64,000 bases of DNA from contig CM041083.1 in assembly GCA_023079485.1 (NCBI GenBank), forward strand, positions 143,110,052 through 143,174,051, written 5' to 3'. Positions 1 through 58,583 of this stretch are shown piece after piece. This DNA comes from Archilochus colubris (Eukaryota; Chordata; Aves; Apodiformes; Trochilidae). Within the stretch, counting starts at the first letter, position 1. Each line of letters opens with the position of its first letter. The position numbers were made by a program, and so were the translations under genes. Under the pieces are notes generated by a model. That model saw only the letters and a list, made by a program, of their open reading frames with translations, searched no databases and was not told the origin of the DNA.

Positions 1-552
1 TGTAAAAGAAAGTGCTTTTGCAATACATAAAGGGATGAGGTTCTGACCTTCCTGTGGACACACACATACTCACAAAGTATGATCCAGAGTTACCATCTTG
101 AAAGTGGCCTTTACCAATAGTTCTAAAGCTGATGAAACACTGCAAACTTTGGCTAACATTTTCCTTCAGGCCTTGACTATCTGCACCTGACCTTTTTCCT
201 CCTAATCTCCTGCCTCCTAAAGGAAACACTAAAAGGCTTTTGTACTACTGTAATAATTAATTGAGTATGTTCCTGATATTCTGTATCGATCTATACCCTA
301 AAAAGGATATTCAGAGATCTTTCTTCAGGGCAGTCTCTGTCTGTCATCCATTATATAGTTGTGTCTTGTATAACTTTATATGTAACCCTTTCTCTGACTG
401 GAAAATAAAAAAATTAACCCCCCATTTATTTATGTACTTAAAAGTGAGTGGTAGATCTCCTCAGTGTTATTTGTCTTAATAATGTTTGTCCTCAATGTTT
501 GTCTCAAGTAATGTTTGTTTTCAATGGACTATCCTGGATTTGGTATTGACAG
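1..552 (+). other. Partial intron at left edge
   Basis: AT-rich sequence with no Gly-X-Y coding; it is the 3' part of the intron upstream of E1. Confidence 0.75.
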
Positions 553-46777
<46,225 letters not shown>

Positions 46778-46810
46778 TGACTTTTGAATTTCGACTAATT
46801 TCACACAATA

Positions 46811-46818
46811 TGGTGCTA
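46811..46818 (+). promoter_or_regulatory. miR-29 8-mer target site in 3' UTR
   Basis: TGGTGCTA is the perfect 8-mer complement to the miR-29 seed (UAGCACCA), 34 bases after the stop codon. miR-29 is an established repressor of COL4A1 and other collagen mRNAs. No second perfect copy was seen in this UTR. Confidence 0.65.
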
Positions 46819-47054
46819 TTTGTTTAACAGCAATGAAGCCTAGACATATATCATATGTACCTCATTGTTGTCCAATATGAAAACAGTAAAGTGCCTTTTA
46901 GGAACTTGCATAACTAACACACACTGCTTTACTGGCCCTGTCCTTGCTGAAGAAGAAAAGAGACAACGAAGATAAGCTTCAAATGTCGACATGCCAAATG
47001 GCACTTTTGATCAAAATGTATGTATTTTTTTATATAAATGCAATGCACTGATAG

Positions 47055-47060
47055 AATAAA
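47055..47060 (+). terminator. Proximal polyadenylation signal AATAAA
   Basis: Canonical hexamer 278 bases after the stop codon; would give a short 3' UTR. Confidence 0.45.
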
Positions 47061-48085
47061 AAGTCAGCGTTTATCCAGAAAAAAATGCAAAGGTGCTAGG
47101 AGGTATGCAGTTCTGCCTTATACTGTTTGACCCCCCTTTCTCATTCTTGTATTATATATTTAGATTCATTTTTCTTCCCCAGATAAGTTTGTTGTTACCA
47201 TTATCTCGGTGTCTCAAAATCCCAGGCTCTAGGGTATGTACTTATTGTTCCTGTACAAAGTAATACTAATGTAAAAAAAGAGTTTTGGGATTACAGACTG
47301 GTTGCAAAACATGTGATCATCTTTTCAAGACATAGAGTGCCATCCTGCAAACCTTTGCTTCTGTTTGTAGTCTTTAGTGCTGTTGGTTTTAATGGGACTA
47401 CATCTGGAAGAGATTGCCAAATTGGTTTCCCAAGCAGGCAAGTAAGTGTTTCTGCTATGTTGGTACTATGCAGCTTCTTTATGCAATAGAACAAACTTTC
47501 CTGTGGAATAAAGAATGATCCAGCGAAGGTCAAGAAAAATTATATATATAAATATTTTAGTAATTTATATAGATATCAACCATTGGGCAAATTAAGCTCT
47601 GAGTTTATAATTTCAAAAAGAAGCTTACACAAGTTTTCTTCTTTCCAGAGTCATGAATTAGGTGTTAAATGCCAAAATGTGATGTGAAATGTTCATTTTA
47701 CATAGGCCATTTCAATACTGAAGTTGCAGAGACTGAACCCAGGTTAATAGCTATTTGTGTTTATTATAGTAAATCCCGCTTTGAGCTTATAGTCTTTATT
47801 CTGTATTTAATATTTTTCAGGGTTTTAAACGCTACTCACACACTGAATGACTTGATTTTGAAAAGTTAAGGCCTTAATTTTGTTAATATTGTGCCAAAAA
47901 TTTCTTCAAAGTGGCCTCAGAAATATGTCTAAAGAATTTCTATGCAATGATACCATTGTTTGAGCACATCTGTGTCCAAAAAGTGTTTTATAGACTATTA
48001 CCAAGCAAATACCAAAAGATTCTTGCAAATGTCAAGGCCTTTGTGTAATTTCTTACATGTGTATTTCTTAAGAATTCAAGTTTGT

Positions 48086-48091
48086 AATAAA
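48086..48091 (+). terminator. Likely main polyadenylation signal AATAAA
   Basis: Canonical hexamer about 1.3 kb after the stop codon, a usual UTR length for this gene, followed by TATTTGTGT. Confidence 0.6.
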
Positions 48092-48195
48092 ACTATTTGT
48101 GTAAAAAAAAACCAAAACAGAAGAAAAGAAAAAGTTTTTACTAATTTGTTATTAGCATTCATTTACAGCGATGAATTAATTTTTAATAAGCCACC

Positions 48196-48201
48196 AATAA
48201 A
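48196..48201 (+). terminator. Distal polyadenylation signal AATAAA
   Basis: A further canonical hexamer 110 bp downstream, followed by a T/G-rich tract; may be an alternative site. Confidence 0.35.
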
Positions 48202-51200
48202 TGCACAAGCTTGATGCAATTCTAGATTATTTTTGTTTTGCACATCTTTCAGATGTACAAAGCATCTTCAGAAGGGGAAAACAGGACACTGTTTTGACAC
48301 CTCTGTTGTTACCTTGTGAGAACTGGTACTGATAGACAAACTGTGGGTTCTGAATCTGTTACTGAAATACGCCTGATGGCAACGTGTTACAAAAATCTGC
48401 TACCTTCATCTTAGCTCATAGGAAGCAATCAAGTTATACACATTTATCACTCTTCCCTTGAATTTTTTATGCACGCATCAGAACTGAAATATACAGGATA
48501 AAAATTAAAATATCTGATATAATTTTGTTGGTAAGTTGGCAAGGTGAATCTTGTCTCTGATTATCTGAAGAAGAAATGGACTGTGGTATCTTTTTCAGTG
48601 GCAAAAGCACATAATTTATTACCATCTGGTGTTGTTTCCCCAAAGCTGTGAACAGGATGCTGCTGCTGCTGTTCAGAACTCACTTTCATTTGAAATCCTT
48701 GAGCACTTTGCCCAAAGGACTGAGGGCCCCAGGATGGAAACTGGCTGTTTCCTCTAGTGCTCTTAGCTCTTGTGGAAGTTTTGAAAGGTGGTCAACTTCA
48801 CTTCTATTTAAAGGGAATCAGTCCTCACACAAGTCCCTTACCAGCCTATAAAACACAAGAATCTGGTTCTGTCTCATCAGCCTGATGCAGGGTTTTCCAA
48901 AGTGCTGCTTTTTATTCTGAAGAGCTGAAGTCTGTGGAGTGGTTGCTTGTGGTGTCCAGGAAGAATTTAGCAGACATGCAGCTTTCTCTAACTCAGAGGA
49001 TCCAAGCTGCTACTCAGACTTTTTAATCGCACTTCAGAATTTATTTCCCAGTGAGCTAGGGGTTTGGTTTGTTTCATTTGAATTGCCTCAGACCTGCCAG
49101 ACAGTTTAATTTATAAAGTCCTGTGTTTAAATCAAATCTGTGCATAAGAATACAATTCCTTGTATTCTAGTAGTCCTTAATGAAGGGGATACTCATTGCA
49201 GCTGCCTGTGTGCTAACTGATGTTTTCCAAAATGCTCCCCATTGAGAAACAAAGGCCTTTGAAACTTTTCAGGAACTGTTTGAACTATAGTCTGATGTCT
49301 TACTTATCTGGTACTAAGCTCATAAAATGTCAGACTTGTCATGCTGAAGATGTTATTTCTACCTAAGTCAGTGAGTGGTTATCAGACACCAATCAGATCT
49401 ACTGAAAATGTTGTGAGTGCTAGGATTTTGTGTCCTGGGTGAGGAAAAGCCCATGTATCGAAGCAGAACAGAAGTGCAAAACCCTTTATTTCTTTCAAAA
49501 ATCCCCCATATTCACTTATTTATGGCCAGCATTGTTGCTATAGAACAGTTCATTGTCTGACCAGGCAACTGCGAACACATCATTTGTTAAAATTGTCTTG
49601 CATAGGCTTAAATTTCGGGAGAAAGTTTTTCTAAAAAAGTACAGTATGTTTAAGTAGGCCTGACTGTTTTTGAATGCAGTACTTGGAAGAATAACTTTCA
49701 TGACCCAAATAAATACATCTCTAAAACAGTGGGTGGTGCCCTTGCTCTCCATCTGGTAAAATGGGTACTAACAATCTGATGCTAACTGGTTCCTTTTTCT
49801 CTGATCCTCTAAAATGTAAAGCAACCTGGCAGCTCTTTATTTTATCCAAGTGTCTGTCTCTTCTGACATGTTGTAATCACCAGCAGTTTTCCTTCGGAAG
49901 AAGGAATGAAGCAGTCTTCAGTAAAAAAGATTTTAAAATCATGCATAAATAGAATAAAACTAGAACATAATGAAATAATCTAAAATATGTTTTGAAACAA
50001 ATGATATCTTAACCTGTGTATCTTCTCTGACAGATGTGTTTATAATTATATCTTTTATCCTTTTTCACAGTGGTAGCTTCCTTGGTGCAATACATGCCTT
50101 TCTATGAAGCAGGACTCCTGAGAACAATAATCCAATATCAGGCTCCCCAAGAAGTGATTGTCTTAAAATCATAGCTGTTTATGACTGAATTCATAAAGCT
50201 GTGTGAATTTTTAAGGATTCCTTTCCTACCTTTCATGTTTTACAAGCCTTGTGTAACCCTCACTAACCATGCAAGGTGGGTCACAAACATGTGACAGACA
50301 GAGCCAAGCACAGTATGTACCTGAGCACCCACTAAAATCAGTAAATACCAGAAAATAAGGCACCTGGCAGAAAGACAAAGCCCTAGCAATTGGATATTGT
50401 GGTGTTTTGGCATCTTCCTGGGCCTCCATCCCATGCTCTAGTAACAGGGATGGGCAATTCCTGCCCTCGGACCTTGAGGTCCAGCTGGAAGCTCCAGCAG
50501 CTTTCTTCCAGAGGCTGTGGGGGGAGCTTCTCCTCCCTTTGCTGTTCAGGTGGCTTCACTGAGGTGCTGCCCACTGCATTTCTATGTCTTCACACAGAAC
50601 TAACCTTTCTTATCAACTTCACATTCTGAATCAGATAATACAGTGAGAACACGAGACACCAGTGTGAATCCTTTAATTCATTCAACAGGCACAGGCTGAT
50701 GATGAGACCAGTGATGGGCTGGGATATAGTTAATCATTATTAAGAAGTATCCAGTAGCCACATGCATGAAAGCATTAAGCATTTTTTTTTCTTTTTCCAA
50801 ACTGAGGTAAGAGTGTGGAAAACATTCACTAGTTATGTTATAGTTTATTTAGTATGAATGTAATGAACTTGCAATATTAGAAGTGGGAGCTCTGTACAGC
50901 ATAATTCTAAATTAAAAATAATATGAAAATTTACTTTTGTCACCAACAGCTGAGCAAGAAGCACCACTTGTTCTTTGTGAAAGATGCACTACCAGTCAGA
51001 ACAACCTCAAAAAATATTATTTCCTGAAAGTACACGTTTTAAAAATTATGCGTGTCAGAAGAAAGTTGTTCCAAAAATGCAAGGAGCATATGTCTGGTTT
51101 TGGTTTTTTCGCCCTAGCAAACAAGATGCTTGTTTTGTTGCTTGAGGTGTTAATACCTGTGGGAGGATAAGTCACTACTACTTCTCATGAGATCAGAAAT

Positions 51201-54200
51201 GCTTTCTAGGGCAAAGATATTTCATCCAGTCACACGTACTGACACCACCTTCTGTTGAAGCTCCCACTGTAAGAGGACGTGACTCTGAGCTGAATATTCT
51301 TACCTATATTTCAGTGTTGATTTATAAAGATATATTCCTTTCCAGCTTCTCATTTTCTTCCTATCAAAGAGAACAGAGCTTTGCTTTTATGTAAAGCATA
51401 AAAAAAAATTTACAAATGTCTGAGTCTTTTAGTTTTACATATGTTAGAGAGCTGCATTCGTTTTCCTCTGGCTATAAGCAGTCAGCTATATTTAATATAA
51501 TTGGTGTGCAGAGGACAGAAGACTCGACAGAGTGAAAGTTATAGATGGAACATGATCATTTGATGCTCTGTCAACTCCTGTCTTGCCTAAGAAAACATGT
51601 TACATATCATGCAGAATTGTGGCAGGCTTCATTTGTCATCTCAGCAGCCTAAAGTATGATTTACACTGTAGTAAATAAGCATGTAAAATGGCCTGGGCAG
51701 GGGAGAGAGTCCTTGTAAAACAGTTTAAAGAGCATTGATCAAACCCTTTTACTATTCCTAATGCACAGCTTTGAGACCAGTGTAAGTCACTGTATGCTTT
51801 CTCCAGCCTGTGCCTCTCAAGCTTACACACCAAAGTGGTTATTTCTCACCACCAGTTCCTGGAAGAGGTTCAAAGTGGAGAATGCTCGCACATGGCCAGT
51901 GCTATCTTCTGCCAAAGCTTTTGTTTTCTTTGTGGGCATAGTATCTGGCAGTGGAAGATTCCCCTCTTCCTATTTCCTCTAAATAATCAGAGTGGAATTT
52001 TTTTCCAGCCTAATTTTGGACATGAACCTGCTTTTGAGATGTGATCAAAGTGGCAACCAACTCATAGGGACTTGAAATGCAGTCACGGGGATCACATGTC
52101 AAAAAGTGTTTCTGTGTACTAGTTTCAAAAACGTATCTGGGAACCCCCACACTATCTGTGATGTTCAGACACTGATTCCCAGGGCAGCCTTCAATAATTA
52201 TTGCCTCGTAGGTATGTTGAGATCTCCCTGTTACCCTGGCATGGATGATGTGTTTCAGTGTCTGAGGAAGCTGACAGGTAAGAAGGTGAGTACCAGACAG
52301 AAGTGAATGAAGATTCCTGTTAGTTCAGCAGGCACATCTACAAACAAAGTGACTGTTTGCTCTCTTTTCCACATAGACTGACTGCAGCTTTTTCATAGAT
52401 TTTTTTTACCACCCTTGATCAGCAATTGGGAACTGTCAAACATCTCTGTTCAAAGTTGATACCATCTGGACCGCCTAGCATTGTCCCTGAACTAAGACAA
52501 GGACCTAGCCCAGGGCAGTGAAAGATATCCTTTCTTATCCTTATCCCTCCCTTTGCTAATAAAAAATACATAGAAAAGAAGTTCTGATGTCACAATAAAA
52601 GTACACCGCAGCTTTCCTCCCCTTCTATTCAAGGGCAAATCTTACTTAAGGAAAAGATGTTGAACTCTCTAAAACAGAAAGGACAAATCTGAAACGGAAA
52701 TCTGAGACAGAATTATCTAGATAATATATTCACATTATACCAACAATATCTGAAATGCTATAATAATCTACAGTTATGATGGATTTTGAGGTATTCCCCA
52801 TGAAGACTGGGATTTCTTAACAGGAAAGCTACAGAAGTCATGAAGACCAAATTGGAAAAAAATAAAATAGAAATCACAGTGGTTGAGTAGACTCTTCTGA
52901 ACATAACCTTACATATTTGAAATAAAAAGAATATTCAGAATCCAAATATAACTGTGATTGCTAGTGTTGCAATCCTGAAGCTCAGCATTTCCTATAGGAA
53001 GGCACTATGACCTGGGGATCATAGGAGAACAGTTGAGATTCTGCTATGATGGTGCTTTGGAGCCCTTACAAGGTTTGACTTACAGGCACTCAGAGAACGG
53101 ACCTAAAAAAATTGAGGAGGTCCCACTGGTCCTACATCTCCAAGCTTGAGATTGTCTGAGAAGACATTTGTGGAGAGGATCTGGAAGCTACAGCCAAGCA
53201 CTTGATTCGCCACTTTGAAAAAAAAAGCTTTTCTGTGTTGCTTTAGTATCAATTAAATTTTTTTGTATGTTTTGTACCGATCTATTGTAGTCAGAGCAAC
53301 ACATGTATATTAATAACTATTAGCAAGAAGTAGATTTCTCTCTAGAAGCACACAGTACAGTGGAAATTTTTGGAGCTTTTTTTTCTTCTTTTTCAGACAA
53401 TTGTGGAAAATCAGGGAAAGGGAGAGAGTGAGAAAAAATTTCTAGTTGTTTGTTTGCTCTTGCAAGGCACTGCACATGACCCCTCAGGAATGTGTAGGAG
53501 AGGAAATGAAAAGCAGACGTGGGAAGCTGAAAAAGCCGTGCTTCTCCTCTATCATTAAGTATATAATAAGGTAGATTACATCAGTTGTTGGCCTAGTCTC
53601 CCTGGTGAACAGGTGTCATAGATACAGCACTCTCTAATCAAATATTAACTCATCATGTGGCAGCAAGTAGTAGGACAGGGAACGTGTAAGATCATCTACC
53701 TCCTTTCACAGGCAGCCAACTCTTCCGTGAGGCACGGGGGTTCAGTAAAGGACATTCTTGACATTCTTACGGAGTCAGCCACTAATTTTATATGGTTGCA
53801 TAGACTTGCAACAACTGATTTTTTTCAGCTTCCTATGGAGAAGTAGATTGGATACTAACATATGAACAGCTGCAGACTCGGGAAAGAATGCTATGTTAAT
53901 GTACATAGTTATAAAGTAAAACTATAGGAGGCTGGTAGTGACTGCCTTCAGCCACTGCTTAGAATGAACAGATATACAAGATTTTTGACCTGTGTATTTC
54001 TACATTGTTTGACATTGCAGATAAATGCTATTGCTCCCATTTTACAAGCAGGAAAAATGGAAACGAAATAACACACGGTTAGTTAGAAAAGGAATCAGAC
54101 CTTTAACTCCTGATCCCTCCCTTCTGGATCATGGTCTGCCCTGAACTGTCTGGCACTCCTGGACTATGGTGAAAAAAAGAAAACATTTGTTTAGCTTTTT

Positions 54201-55030
54201 AATATTCCAGTGCATTTTTTAGGCTTCTTACTTTATACAACCATACATAGCATCCAAAAAGTTGCGGTAGTTTTAAAATGGCAGCTGGATCTGATATGTG
54301 GGGATTGTACATAAGGTGTCAAGTAACATGAAAGGAGGTGCCTGATGAGAGTCGCTCTCTGCCTTCTCTGTCACTTTCCTGGAGGAGAAGGAAATCGCTA
54401 AAATATGGAACTCAAATAAAGCCTCTGCAACAAATTATCTAGTGATAGATGAGGCAAGAAATTCTTCTTTATGGGAAGACAGCTTGTCATTCACTTACTG
54501 TCTTTTTCTTTGGACTCCGGGAAGAGCCAGTATAGAAATGATGGCTTGGAGAGAATGTTCTGGATGATCAGATGTCCTGACATACAGACTCTAAAAAGCA
54601 TCCTACATGATCCATCGTAGTTGTCCTTTCTCCAAGATCAGAGGCCTAAAACTCCTTCACACAGGAGGGGCTAAAAAATTCTTCCCATTTGATAGAGAAA
54701 GGACTTAATAAATTGGGTGTATATTGACTATAAGATAATTCGGTCTGCAGAGTTCTTTACAAACCATTAAAGGAGGGAGATTCAGAGCTGGTATTGCAAT
54801 AAAAATGGAGGTGTAAAAAAAAACCCAAAACGTTAAGTGTTAAGGCCTGACAAATTTTCATAGTTATTTTGTGGGATTGCCTGAGCTAGCAGGACTGAAG
54901 AACTAAAGCACTTTCCATCCCAAGCTGTTTTAACACTTAGGGAAAAGAAAAGCGCCGTGTTGGCCTTATCTGTAGTTTCCTATTATCAGATATTGACCTT
55001 CTGTGTTCTGGTGGGTATTTTATTATGGAT

Positions 55031-55089
55031 CATATATATACATACACATATATTACATATATTTATGCCTTACATATATATATATAAAT
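55031..55089 (+). repeat. (AT)n-rich simple repeat, intergenic
   Basis: Interrupted TATATA/CATATA tract of about 60 bp. Confidence 0.75.
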
Positions 55090-56325
55090 CAACAGTTATT
55101 TTATATGCATTTTACATCTAAGAACTATAATGCCATCATCTGTAGTCCTTGTCCAAACATTATTAAAATTTATTTGACAGAACAGTGAACCTAATGTGGA
55201 AGATCTAGGAAGTCCTGCTCTGTAGTTTTTAATTACTGGAAGAAGGTGGGAGATGTGCCAAGAGCTGGGGAGATTTAGGTACAAATTTTAGCTCTGACTC
55301 AGCTCCTCCTTGAACCAAGATGCAGGTGCAGACTGTTCCCTCTCCACCCTGCTTGCTTTTGGGAAGAAGGCCAGAGGCACAGGAAAGGGCACACAAGCTG
55401 GTAGTGAGCTCCAGCAGGTTCGTGGTCTGGGCAGCCAGTGAGTTAGGACTGATGGGTCCCTCATGGGGTAAATTCTCTCTGGGGTTGGGACAGGACCAAG
55501 GTGCATGTCCCACAAACACAGCACCTGCCTCACCATGCAGACAGAGCTGGTGTCATCCCACTCTGCTTCTGCTCATGTCAACCTTAGCCCTCAGGAGCAG
55601 AGATGGTGAGGCTTGAGCACCTTGAAAAATCACTTGTGATGTGTTTAAAAAGAAGGCTTCAAAACAAGCACCACTAGGCCACCTGTTGATGATAAAGCCT
55701 TGTTAATTTATTTGAGATTAATTGAAGATGTCTCTTTGGAATTTTTACTATATCACCTTCAACATCTTTTGGATACCTGGATGGGATGAAGCCAGTGAAA
55801 GGAGGCAGTCTTTTTGAACTTTTACTTCTGGAAGGGAGACCACTAGGGGCTTGTCATCAGTTTTTATTAATATTAAATATTTTAGCAAGCTTTTGCCATC
55901 TTAAGTATTGTGAGGAAAACAAAGCAGTCATCTGCCTCCTCTAGCAATTTTCATAGCTCGTGAGACTAATAGTTCCTGCCAGGTAGCTGGATAGCTTTTT
56001 CATCCTTTATATCTGACAGCCTTTTTGCATTTGGTATTTACAACACAAGTTTCAACCTTATGCTACAAAGCATATCCTACACATTTTAATAATTTCTTAG
56101 AATCACTCACCTTTTTGAAAGAGGCAGAGCACTGCACTGAGATGGACAGGAAGGGCTGCATTGAGGCTATGGGATTCTTACTCTCTGGAGGATTTATTGG
56201 CAGAGGTGGAATGCTCTCAGGGAAAGGTATTGAGAACAGGCTCTGGATAGATCTTGGTGAACTTATGATCCTCAGTTTTATTTCACCCTCAGCATGTGCT
56301 GTGGGTTGATGTAGATCTTAATACT

Positions 56326-56412
56326 TTTTTTTTTTTTTAATAGATATAATATTGGTGGTTCCTGGAGGGCTTGCTACAAAAAAAAAAAATAAAAAAAAAA
56401 ATCTCTTTTTTT
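56326..56412 (+). repeat. Homopolymer T and A runs
   Basis: A run of 14 T, then runs of 12 and 11 A and a run of 9 T within 90 bp; low-complexity DNA. Confidence 0.75.
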
Positions 56413-57130
56413 TGTAAGGAGAAGCAGAGACTCATTACTGACAGATTTTGCTGCAGCAGTAAACTTGTACTGGTGGGACAGATTTAAGCACTTAATCCTT
56501 TTGCTGCTCCTATTATAACAATTCCTAGAATATGGCCGCACTAACAGGATGTTTTTCATAGAGATTAAAAAGGATTATTCATTCTAGTGACTCATCTCCA
56601 GCCAGTCCATTGTTGAAAGCTGTGACTGATTGTACAAACAGGGTGTTTTCTTGATGAAAGGAAAGCAAACTGGAAACCTGTTCCTTTTCAGCCTCTATCT
56701 ATTCTTTGCTCTGTTATCCATATAATGGTTAAAAGTCCCAACAAATTCTAGTTCTAGCCTGTCCTGTGTATTAGCCCAAGCATCTCTCTCTCCCTGTCCT
56801 TTACAGGTTATTCAACAGGCAAATACCACAATACCATGCAGCGTCTACCCCTCTGTTCCATTTCAAAGAGGTCTGTGTGCCAACATTAGAGGGACATCCT
56901 CATCTGGTTCTGCTTAGAAATTAATTCTGGGAACAACAAGCCCAAGAATATTTTCTGCAATAAAAGAAGTCCTCTTTTGACAAGGTAAGAGCAGCAGCTG
57001 GGTGGAAGCACGAGAGCAGGTAAAAAGCTCCACAAAACCATGCAAAGTTATCTTGGGTTCTTCCAGTAAGGCTGGAACCATGGTGCTGAGAAAAGCTCTC
57101 TAGTCTCATGTTCCTCTACTACATATGAAT

Positions 57131-58583
57131 CATAGAATCATAGAATCATAGAATAGGCTGGGTTGGAAGGGACCTCAGAGATCATCGAGTCCAACCCTTG
57201 ATCAACTACCGCCACAGTCACTAGAATATGGCACTGAGTGCCATATCGAGTCGCTTTTTAAATGTCTCCAGGGACGAAGAGTCCACCACCTCCCCAGGCA
57301 GACCGTTCCAATGTCTGATCACCCTTTCCATGAAAAAATTCTTTCTAATATCCAATCTGAACTTCCCCCGGCACAATTTAAGACCATGCCCTCTTGTCTT
57401 ACTGAGAGTTGCCTGGGAAAAGAGACCAACCCCCGCCTGGCTCCATCCTCCTTTCAGGTAGTTGTAGAGAGCAATGAGATCTCCCCTGAGCCTCCTCTTC
57501 TTCAGGCTGAACAGCCCCAGCTCCCTCAGCCTCTCCTCATAGGATCTGTGTTCGAGTCCCTTCACCAGCTTGGTTGCCCTCCTTTGGACCTGTTCGAGGA
57601 CCTCAATATCCTTCTTGAACTGAGGGGCCCAGAACTGAACACAGTACTCAAGGTGTGGCCTTACCAGGGCTGAGTATAGGGGCAGAATCACCTCCTTGGA
57701 CCTGCTGGTGATGCTGTTTCTGATACATGCCAGGATGCCATTGGCCTTCTTGGCCACCTGGGCACACTGCTGGCTCATGTTCAGCTTCCTGTCAATCCAG
57801 ACTCCCAGGTCCCTTTCTGCCTGGCTGCTCTCAGCCACTCTGTGCCCAGCCTGTAGCGCTGCATGGGGTTGTTGTGGCCAAAGTGCAGGACCCGGCACTT
57901 GGCCGTGCTGAACCTCATCCCATTGGAGTCAGCCCATCTCTCCAGTCTGTCCAGGTCCCTCTGCAGAATCCTCCTGCCTTCCAGCTGATCAACACTTCTC
58001 CCCAGCTTGCTGTCATCAGCAAACTTGCTGATGATGGACTCAATCCCCTCATCCAAGTCATCAATGAAGATATTGAACAGGATTGGGTCCAGTACTGATC
58101 CCTGGGGGACACCGCTGGTGACCGGCCGCCAACTGGATGCAGCCCCATTCAGTACCACTCTCTGGGCCCGGCCCTCCAGCCAATTCTTAACCCAGTGCAG
58201 AGTACGCTTGTCCAAGCTGTGGGCAGCCAGCTTTCTCAGGAGGATGCTGTGGGAGACAGTGTCGAAGGCCTTGCTGAAGTCCAGATAGACCACATCCACA
58301 GCCTTCCCCTCATCCACCAGGCGGGTCACTTGATCATAAAAGGAGATCAGGTTGGTCAGACAGGACCTGCCCTTCCTAAACCCGTGCTGGCTGGGTCTGA
58401 TGCCCTGTCCATCCTGCAGGTGCTGTGTGATTGCCCCCAGGATGATCTGTTCCATAACCCTGCCAGGCACTGAGGTCAGGCTGACAGGCCTGGAGTTTCC
58501 CGGGTCTTCCTTCTGGCCCTTCTTGTGGATTGGCGTGACATTGGCCAACTTCCAGTCATCAGGGATGTCCCCAGTGAGCCAGG
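57131..58583 (-). mobile_element. CR1 LINE, 5'-truncated, with reverse-transcriptase ORF2
   Basis: Minus-strand element with three perfect tail octamers (57,131-57,154), the usual CR1 3' UTR, and about 1.36 kb of ORF2. The RT part (58,580 down to about 57,832) has the [14 protein letters not shown] and FADD motifs (FADD at 58,012-58,023), the catalytic region of a non-LTR reverse transcriptase. A single one-base frameshift near 57,831 separates it from the ORF2 C-terminus, which stays open to its stop at 57,221. The 5' endonuclease part and ORF1 are missing, as usual for dead-on-arrival CR1 copies. This is the youngest LINE in the window. Confidence 0.93.

Larger units (their letters stand above)
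46778..48110 (+). other. COL4A1: COL4A1 3' untranslated region (end approximate)
   Basis: AT-rich sequence after the stop codon without a supported reading frame. The end is inferred from the polyadenylation signal at 48,086-48,091 followed by a GT-rich stretch and A-run; a shorter form could end after the signal at 47,055, a longer one after 48,196. Confidence 0.7.
48202..57130. other. Intergenic region downstream of COL4A1
   Basis: About 9 kb with no supportable gene. Open frames are at most about 100 codons, without conserved motifs or splice-linked partners. Holds simple repeats at 55,031 and 56,326. Confidence 0.65.
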
